Positions 1-4,349 of a stretch of DNA of 6,187 nt are shown piece after piece. Source of the stretch: Gammaproteobacteria bacterium (GTDB lineage Bacteria; Pseudomonadota; Gammaproteobacteria; Enterobacterales; Kangiellaceae); assembly GCA_002401655.1 (NCBI GenBank), contig NVTT01000015.1:9522-15708 (forward strand), read 5' to 3'. The notes beneath the pieces were generated by a model. That model did no database searches. It was given only the letters and a program-made list of their open reading frames with translations, and was not told the origin of the DNA. The position numbers and the translations under genes were made by a program. Every line of letters begins with the position of its first letter. The stretch's first letter is position 1.

Positions 1-149
1 AAGGTTAGTTTTGTAGTGACTTTTTTAAACATTGCTGATTTCCCTAATTCTGGTATTGCTAAATCTATTTTCTCTAAACTTGGTTTTACCACTTTTTTGA
101 TCTTATTTAGTGCTTTATTTTTTTCTATTTTATTCTTTCCAATGCGCAT
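1..149 (-). CDS. gspD: Type II secretion outer-membrane secretin GspD, N-terminal fragment (runs off left edge)
   Basis: Only the first 49 codons are visible, so no secretin domain can be seen. The call rests on position: the frame opens one base after the gspC stop on the same strand, and gspD follows gspC in nearly all type II secretion operons. GspD forms the outer-membrane channel and contacts GspC in the periplasm. The start at 149 is supported by a strong Shine-Dalgarno, AAGGTGG at 158-164 inside the gspC end, 8 nt before the ATG. The visible peptide is very lysine-rich and has no hydrophobic stretch yet. A second in-frame Met at residue 40 (codon at 30-32) begins MFKKVTTKLT, which looks like a normal signal-peptide n-region, so the mature gene may use that start. 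Its upstream GGGAA is a weak ribosome site. Identity is likely but inferred from context. Confidence 0.72.
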   Translation of the reverse strand, partial: MRIGKNKIEKNKALNKIKKVVKPSLEKIDLAIPELGKSAMFKKVTTKLT

Positions 150-150
150 A

Positions 151-1086
151 TTATTTACCACCTTGAGCATTATTTAAATCTAATAGCAAACTGATATTTT
201 CATTACCGCGAAGAATATCAACTTGTATATCTTGCATATTCTGAATCTCGCCAAACAATTGCATCGCATCGGATGGATTAGCCAGCGACATACCGTTAAC
301 TCCGGTAATCACGTCATTTCGCCTTAACCCTAGTTGAGTAAATAGTCGTTTATCTTTACCGGGAGATATCCTATAACCGATAGTTTCACCGTTCTTGGTC
401 GCAGGACTCATTCTAACTAAGTCAGTTAAACTCATCGGGTTTTCTAATAGTTTTTTTCGATATTCGTTTAAGGATTTACTAATTTGTTTATTTTTTCGCT
501 TATCTTGAACTTTTTTGTTAGTTGATTTTTTCAACGTTAATTGATTAGATTTTTTCCGCTTCATTTCCGCAGGTAAAGAATCTTTCAAACTAAGAACCTC
601 TTTTCGTCCATTGGTTTCCAAAATCACTCGATCACTATAGACATTTCGCAAATATACCCGACCAGAGACCTCTAATTTATCATCAATAAAATAGACAGCT
701 TGTTTACCCTTACCATCTTCGATGATTGAATTAGAGTGCGATTTATTAGTGGCTGCATAGATCCCTCTTAATTTGAGATTTAATCGCGTTTCAGGGGCAT
801 TTTCCACATCCTCAACGACTACCGGCGCTTTTTCTTGATCGCCAAACAAGTGCATGCTGACTAAACCACCTATATCGACTGAATTGTTCACCTGTGCTGA
901 TTGAGTTGATGACACTAATGTCGCTTTCTTATTAGATATATCATCTGCCATAAAGTGCAAAAATAATATCCAAAACAATTTGGCACCTAGCACCGCAATA
1001 GTGATCCACCCAGCCCATTGTATAATGGGCAACCAATTAAAATAGTTTTTGCCCCAGTTCAGTATTGTATTTGTCGATAAATTCAT
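151..1086 (-). CDS. gspC: Type II secretion inner-membrane protein GspC with PDZ domain
   Basis: GspC is the bitopic inner-membrane protein that links the inner-membrane platform of the type II secretion system to the GspD secretin and takes part in substrate selection. The 311-residue product has a short cytoplasmic N-terminus, one membrane segment (about residues 24-46), a GspC homology region (about 75-168, starting HLFG and including LKLRGIYA), a very basic linker (about 176-212, 16 Lys/Arg against 2 acidic residues) and a C-terminal PDZ domain (about 215-303, with GYRISPGKDKRLF and LGLRRNDVITGVNG). This order and length are normal for the family; the density of lysine in the linker stands out. 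The ATG at 1086 is the only reasonable start: an in-frame TAG lies upstream and the next Met is residue 46. No good Shine-Dalgarno precedes it. gspD follows one base after the stop, so the two are surely co-transcribed. Confidence 0.93.
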   Translation of the reverse strand: MNLSTNTILNWGKNYFNWLPIIQWAGWITIAVLGAKLFWILFLHFMADDISNKKATLVSSTQSAQVNNSVDIGGLVSMHLFGDQEKAPVVVEDVENAPETRLNLKLRGIYAATNKSHSNSIIEDGKGKQAVYFIDDKLEVSGRVYLRNVYSDRVILETNGRKEVLSLKDSLPAEMKRKKSNQLTLKKSTNKKVQDKRKNKQISKSLNEYRKKLLENPMSLTDLVRMSPATKNGETIGYRISPGKDKRLFTQLGLRRNDVITGVNGMSLANPSDAMQLFGEIQNMQDIQVDILRGNENISLLLDLNNAQGGK

Positions 1087-1313
1087 TAAATAAGTTAACT
1101 TTTTAAATAGTCCATAAAATATCTAGGACAATTGTTGGTACTGTTAATAAATAAGAACAGCTAGTAAAGTTTGGTTGAACCATTCAGTTTAACTCAAAAC
1201 GCATAGGGTTTTAATTGTTATTTTCAGGTAAAATTGCGCCATAATCTTCATTTTAACAAAATAACTAAACGTAGTGGCTCTCAAAGAGGGTTAATTTAGG
1301 CTAAATTACTTTC
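1087..1313. promoter_or_regulatory. Divergent gspC / hslR control region
   Basis: These 227 bp separate two outward-facing genes and must carry both promoters. On the minus strand a weak sigma70-like pair for gspC is TTGTCC (1126-1131) and TATTTA (1104-1109), 16 bp apart, but it would leave a very short leader. On the plus strand TTGTTA (1215-1220) and CATAAT (1240-1245) are 19 bp apart, a poor spacing, so the hslR promoter is uncertain. No heat-shock sigma32-type pair is evident. Two small dyads lie between them: TGGTTGAACCA (1172-1182, perfect 5-bp arms) and CTGTT/AACAG (1141-1160, 10-bp spacer). Either could be a regulator site, but both are short enough to occur by chance. hslR has only a distant TTAGG (1296-1300) as ribosome site, and an in-frame TAA at 1302 excludes a longer start. 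Confidence 0.35.
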
Positions 1314-1730
1314 ATGGCTAAACTCAAAGATTCCAATTTACCAAAGAATGGACACTCCCTAACCAAGATTCGTTTAGACAAATGGCTATGGGCTTGTCGA
1401 TTCTACAAAACCCGAGCGATTGCCAAACAAGCAATTGAAGGTGGAAAAGTGCATTATGATAGCATTAAACCTAAAACTGGTAAGATTATAAATGTAGGCG
1501 ATAAAGTTAAATTACGCCAAGGTTTTGATGAAAAAACAGTCATTATCGTAGAGCTGAGTGATATTCGCAAAAATGCTACTTTCGCACAAACACTTTACCA
1601 AGAGACCGAAGAAAGCGTCATTAAAAGGCAAGAAATTACTCAAATGCGTAAATTATCTGCTCCAGCTACTCAAGGTAAGCCGGATAAAAAACAGCGCAGG
1701 CAGATCCATCGTTTTAAAACCGGCGAATAG
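1314..1730 (+). CDS. hslR: Heat shock protein 15 (Hsp15), S4-domain 50S-binding ribosome recycling factor
   Basis: Hsp15 binds free 50S subunits that still carry a nascent chain attached to tRNA, a product of premature subunit splitting, and helps return them to use. The 138-residue product matches the E. coli protein (133 residues) along its length. The S4 RNA-binding domain covers about residues 18-80 and contains RLDKWLWACRFYKTRAIAKQ, then IEGGKVHYD and KLRQGFDEKTVI. The basic helical tail includes LYQETEESVIKRQ, MRKLSAP and the terminal PDKKQRRQIHRFKTGE. RNA-contact arginines and lysines of the S4 motif are intact. It faces away from gspC, an arrangement also known from Vibrio, and converges on arfB 63 bp further on. 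The ribosome site is weak and distant, which may mean low basal translation. Heat-shock control is known in E. coli but not evident here. Confidence 0.96.
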   Translation: MAKLKDSNLPKNGHSLTKIRLDKWLWACRFYKTRAIAKQAIEGGKVHYDSIKPKTGKIINVGDKVKLRQGFDEKTVIIVELSDIRKNATFAQTLYQETEESVIKRQEITQMRKLSAPATQGKPDKKQRRQIHRFKTGE

Positions 1731-1793
1731 ATCCTCAAATCTAACGTATTTACCCTTTAATCCGAACGTTCTAGGATGAAGCTCCTCTCTTTG

Positions 1794-2204
1794 CTAATAA
1801 TCTACCTTCTGCCGGAGGTTTTTTAGTTTTCCCTTTTGCGTCTTTTTGTCCATTCTTTTGGTGTTAGACGCTTTACTTGGCCTAGTTACTTTACGTGTTT
1901 TTTGAACGTGGGTGGCTTGTTTTATCAATTCAACCAACCGTTCGATTGCATCTATCCTATTTTTCTCTTGAGTTCTAAATTTTTGCGCCTTAATAACGAT
2001 GACTCCATCCGTCGTTAGTCTAGAGTCAGAAATATTGAGCAACTTTTCTTTGATTTCATCGGCCAGTGAAGATTGCTGAATATCGAATCGCAAATGGATT
2101 GCTGACGAAACTTTATTAACATTTTGTCCGCCAGCCCCTTGAGCACGTATTGCTGTAAGTTCTAGCTCTTCAATATTCAGATTTATCTTTTCGGTAATTT
2201 TCAT
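1794..2204 (-). CDS. arfB: Alternative ribosome-rescue factor ArfB (GGQ peptidyl-tRNA hydrolase)
   Basis: ArfB (YaeJ) enters ribosomes stalled at the end of broken mRNA, puts its basic C-terminal tail in the empty mRNA channel and hydrolyses the peptidyl-tRNA with a GGQ loop, like a release factor but without codon recognition. The 136-residue product has the catalytic motif at residues 25-27 within TAIRAQGAGGQNVNKVSSAI, followed by HLRFD and DGVIVIKAQKFRTQEKNR, all close to E. coli (140 residues). The tail from about residue 100 is strongly basic (TRKVTRPSKASNTKR and on), as needed for channel binding. Release-factor codon-recognition domains are absent, so this is not prfA or prfB. The ATG at 2204 has a short TTAGG close upstream. 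It sits 62 bp after the M28 peptidase on the same strand with no clear terminator between them, so read-through is possible. It converges with hslR. Confidence 0.96.
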   Translation of the reverse strand: MKITEKINLNIEELELTAIRAQGAGGQNVNKVSSAIHLRFDIQQSSLADEIKEKLLNISDSRLTTDGVIVIKAQKFRTQEKNRIDAIERLVELIKQATHVQKTRKVTRPSKASNTKRMDKKTQKGKLKNLRQKVDY

Positions 2205-2266
2205 TGACCTAAGTTATTAACTCATTTAGCTCTTTTGATTTCACAAGTGAGTAATCTGAGAAACAT

Positions 2267-3979
2267 CTATTTTTCAGAACTCATCATTTTGTCTCTTAAT
2301 AGTCGGAATTCTGTACCTTCGTACCAGTTAGGCCATTGATTATTAGTCGATAAAATATAACCGGTATTAAAATACAACTGTAAGTCTTCTTTAGCGCCGT
2401 GCCATCCCCAATCTTCGGCGTATTCATCACATAATTGGTGATAACACTTTGCTACTCTAGCACCAATACGTTCTGCAATTTCCGCTTCCTCTGGATTCAA
2501 AGAAATAGAGCCACCGCCAACACTAAGCGCAGGTACACCTTTTATAGCTAGGCTAAAATGATCGGAACGATAATAGTAACCGCGTTCGGGATGAGGCTCT
2601 GGTGTTAATTTCCTATTCTGCTTTTCGGCAGCCGTCGCTAACACTTCCTCTAACTCGGATTTTCCATGGCCTTTAACGCTTATATCTTTTTTCCGACCAA
2701 CAATATTTAAGCTATCCATGTTAATCAAACCTACTATTTTAGAAAGTGGCATTGTTGGGTTATCGGCAAAATATTTGGAACCCAAAGTTCCCTGTTCTTC
2801 CGCCGCAGCTCCCACAAAAGTAATTGAACGTCGAGGTTTTTTGTTCAAGCTCGCATAGGCTCTGGCGATTTCTAGTAAGCCTGCCATGCCACTCGCATTA
2901 TCATGTGCACCGTTATAAATCTGATCGCCTTCTAGTGTTTTGTCTTGACCTAAATGATCAACGTGGGCCATATAGATAATATGTTCGTCTGTGGCTTCAG
3001 TACCTTTTAATGTTGCAACGATATTGTTCGAGCCGGACTGTTTAAAGGTTGAAGTGATTTCAACGGATGCTTTTAAACCCAAATCAACGGCCTTAAAACC
3101 AAGCACCTGAGCTTTAGCTTTTTCTACAGTAAAATCTAAACCGGCTTTTTTAAATAATTCTTTGGTTTTATCAACATCAATCCACATTTCAACATCTACT
3201 ACTGGGCTACTTTTGGTTGTTCTTGGCAGGTGATATTGAGTACTCGTCCAGCCATTTTTTATAACGCTCCAACCATAGCTAGCAGGTGCTGTTTCATGGA
3301 TAATAATTGCGGCCTTAGCACCTTGCCTAGCAGCTTCTTCATATTTGTAGGTCCAACGTCCATAATAGGTCATGGTTTTACCCGCAAACAATTCTGGATT
3401 GCCGGTTGCATAACCTGGATCGTTAACTAAAATAACCACTGTTTTACCGGCCACATCTAATCCAGCATAGTCATCCCAGTTATATTCTGGGGCACTAATG
3501 CCGTAACCGACAAAAACCAATTCTGAATTCTCAATGCTACGAATGGTTTCTTTTTGGCGTGTATTAGCCACGTAGTTGTTGGGGAAGTCAAATTCAATAT
3601 CAGCAATTTTAAGGTTTTGGCTGACACTGGAATTAATCGCAAGTAAGTCGACTTTTTGTAGGTAGCTATCGCCATTTCCAGGTTTAATACCCAAGGACTT
3701 TAAATGTTTGATGAGGTAATCGGCGGTCAATCGATCGCCTTTTGAAGCAGGTTCTCTGCCTGCCATCTCATCTGAGGATAGGTATTTAATGTGTTTTTTG
3801 AGGTTATCGATTGAAATATCGTCGTAAACGGCCTGAAAATTCGACGGTTCAGAGATGTTATTCGACTGCTGTTTTTGTTCAGAGCACCCGCTGATGACGA
3901 ATGCGATAAAAAAGTAAGAAAGTAGCGATTTGACGTTCCCTACCACTTGTTTGATTAGTTGTAACATTTGCAAAGACAT
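2267..3979 (-). CDS. Outer-membrane lipoprotein metallopeptidase, family M28 with PA domain
   Basis: This is a predicted zinc aminopeptidase anchored in the envelope. Residues 1-32 form a lipoprotein signal: basic n-region, hydrophobic LLSYFFIAFVI and lipobox ISGC with Cys32; Ser33 at +2 predicts outer-membrane sorting. A PA (protease-associated) domain spans roughly 145-300, interrupting the peptidase fold as in many M28 enzymes. The di-zinc catalytic domain follows (about 316-515) with all expected residues: H339 in HVDH, bridging D360 in AHDNASG, E394-E395 in AAAEEQG, D422 in INMDSLN and H474 in RSDHF. It is therefore probably active. C512 and C517 could form a disulfide. The tail after 518 (EDWGWHG, NQWPNWYEG) is not part of the core. 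The ATG at 3979 has a strong AAGAGGA ribosome site (3988-3994) 8 nt upstream. Natural substrate is unknown; peptide scavenging is an inference. Confidence 0.93.
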   Translation of the reverse strand: MSLQMLQLIKQVVGNVKSLLSYFFIAFVISGCSEQKQQSNNISEPSNFQAVYDDISIDNLKKHIKYLSSDEMAGREPASKGDRLTADYLIKHLKSLGIKPGNGDSYLQKVDLLAINSSVSQNLKIADIEFDFPNNYVANTRQKETIRSIENSELVFVGYGISAPEYNWDDYAGLDVAGKTVVILVNDPGYATGNPELFAGKTMTYYGRWTYKYEEAARQGAKAAIIIHETAPASYGWSVIKNGWTSTQYHLPRTTKSSPVVDVEMWIDVDKTKELFKKAGLDFTVEKAKAQVLGFKAVDLGLKASVEITSTFKQSGSNNIVATLKGTEATDEHIIYMAHVDHLGQDKTLEGDQIYNGAHDNASGMAGLLEIARAYASLNKKPRRSITFVGAAAEEQGTLGSKYFADNPTMPLSKIVGLINMDSLNIVGRKKDISVKGHGKSELEEVLATAAEKQNRKLTPEPHPERGYYYRSDHFSLAIKGVPALSVGGGSISLNPEEAEIAERIGARVAKCYHQLCDEYAEDWGWHGAKEDLQLYFNTGYILSTNNQWPNWYEGTEFRLLRDKMMSSEK

Positions 3980-4026
3980 TTCACGATTCCTCTTAGGATT
4001 TATTTTTGTTGGAACACAAGACCGTT

Positions 4027-4056
4027 AGTGTATCTGAATTTCAGGGTAAAACTCAA
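4027..4056 (-). promoter_or_regulatory. Candidate sigma70 promoter for the M28 peptidase
   Basis: Read on the minus strand, TTGAGT (4051-4056) and TACACT (4027-4032) are separated by 18 bp; each matches four of six consensus positions. Initiation would fall near 4020, giving a leader of about 40 nt that contains the AAGAGGA ribosome site. It is the best pair seen before this gene but rests on sequence likeness only. It would lie within or beside the decayed regulator fragment. Confidence 0.35.
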
Positions 4057-4062
4057 AACTGA

Positions 4063-4197
4063 TCAAATAAATTACCAGATACGAGACTTATCAGAAGAGT
4101 TCAAAAACTAGATTTATTGGAAACGACTAAAAAGAAACGGTTATTTCAAATCATCGATACAATTATTGAAGCCGTTCAACTAAGTCAAAGCCACTAA
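4063..4197 (+). pseudogene. Remnant of an XRE-family (HTH) transcriptional regulator, C-terminal tail only
   Basis: An open stretch of 44 codons ends in TAA at 4195-4197 and has no start codon of its own near its beginning. Its peptide includes LPDTRLIRRVQKLDLLE and KRLFQIIDTIIEA. That pattern (LPD-RL--R-QKL-L, a charged turn, then a hydrophobic helix with IDTII) resembles the tail found after the helix-turn-helix domain in many XRE-type repressors. The same frame continues upstream past a TGA (4060-4062) to about 3997, with TVSVSEFQGKTQN reading like the end of an HTH domain, so one nonsense change plus loss of the 5' part would explain it. A strong hairpin terminator starts 7 nt after the stop, as expected for a gene end. 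The HTH itself is gone, so it should not bind DNA. The family call is from remembered pattern and not a search. Confidence 0.42.
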
Positions 4198-4204
4198 AAG
4201 CAAA

Positions 4205-4232
4205 AAAGCTCAACCGTTTCCAGTTGAGCTTT
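4205..4232. terminator. Rho-independent terminator, strongest for the minus strand, possibly bidirectional
   Basis: A perfect 10-bp stem, AAAGCTCAAC (4205-4214) with GTTGAGCTTT (4223-4232), encloses an 8-nt loop. Read on the minus strand the stem runs into six T (4202-4207), the last three of them within the stem, then GCTTTT, a good terminator for the propeller gene that ends 117 bp upstream at 4350. Read on the plus strand it directly follows the regulator remnant and has a poorer T tract. It probably also shields the peptidase gene from read-through. Confidence 0.75.
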
Positions 4233-4281
4233 AGAGAAGCCTTTTCATTTTTATAAATTAAACAACAATCTTAAAAATCAG

Positions 4282-4320
4282 CTTAGACATGGTAAAACTG
4301 CATTGACCCCCATGTTTTAG
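4282..4320. repeat. Imperfect inverted repeat around a GGGGTCAATG-type sequence
   Basis: CTTAGACATGG (4282-4292) and CCATGTTTTAG (4310-4320) form arms of 11 with 9 Watson-Crick matches, one G-T wobble and one mismatch; the inner six, ACATGG/CCATGT, are perfect. The 17-nt loop carries CTGCATTGACCC, whose minus-strand reading begins GGGTCAATG. Sequences of this kind are often seen by gene ends and at borders of small transposon-like elements in marine gammaproteobacteria, so it could be one end of a lost element; this is recollection and not a match. It lies 29 bp after the stop of the propeller gene and has no adjoining T tract, so it is not a clear terminator. The rest of 4233-4349 is plain AT-rich DNA in which I see no gene. 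Confidence 0.4.
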
Positions 4321-4349
4321 ATCCAATGAGAACGAACTATTGATTCTCT

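Noticed and set aside
1105..1185. Possible 26-residue minus-strand peptide upstream of gspC
   Set aside because: No ribosome site or recognisable content, and it covers the probable promoter region.
1172..1313. Sigma32 heat-shock promoter for hslR
   Set aside because: TTGAAC is present near 1175 but no CCCCAT-like element follows at 13-15 bp.
1711..1720. Perfect palindrome GTTTTAAAAC at the end of hslR
   Set aside because: It encodes conserved terminal residues of Hsp15 and is AT-rich, so chance is sufficient.
1558..1779. Plus-strand open frame of 73 codons inside hslR
   Set aside because: It overlaps the well-supported hslR in another frame and resembles no family.
1836..2018. Plus-strand open frame of 60 codons opposite arfB
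   Set aside because: Antisense shadow of a clear arfB gene.
2237..2256. Dyad GATT-TCAC-AA-GTGA-GT-AATC between the peptidase and arfB as a terminator or operator
   Set aside because: Short stem with a bulge and no T tract; too weak to call.
3230..3675. Open frames of 66 codons (plus) and 72 codons (minus) within the M28 peptidase gene
   Set aside because: Both overlap the intact peptidase, whose motifs are continuous across the region.
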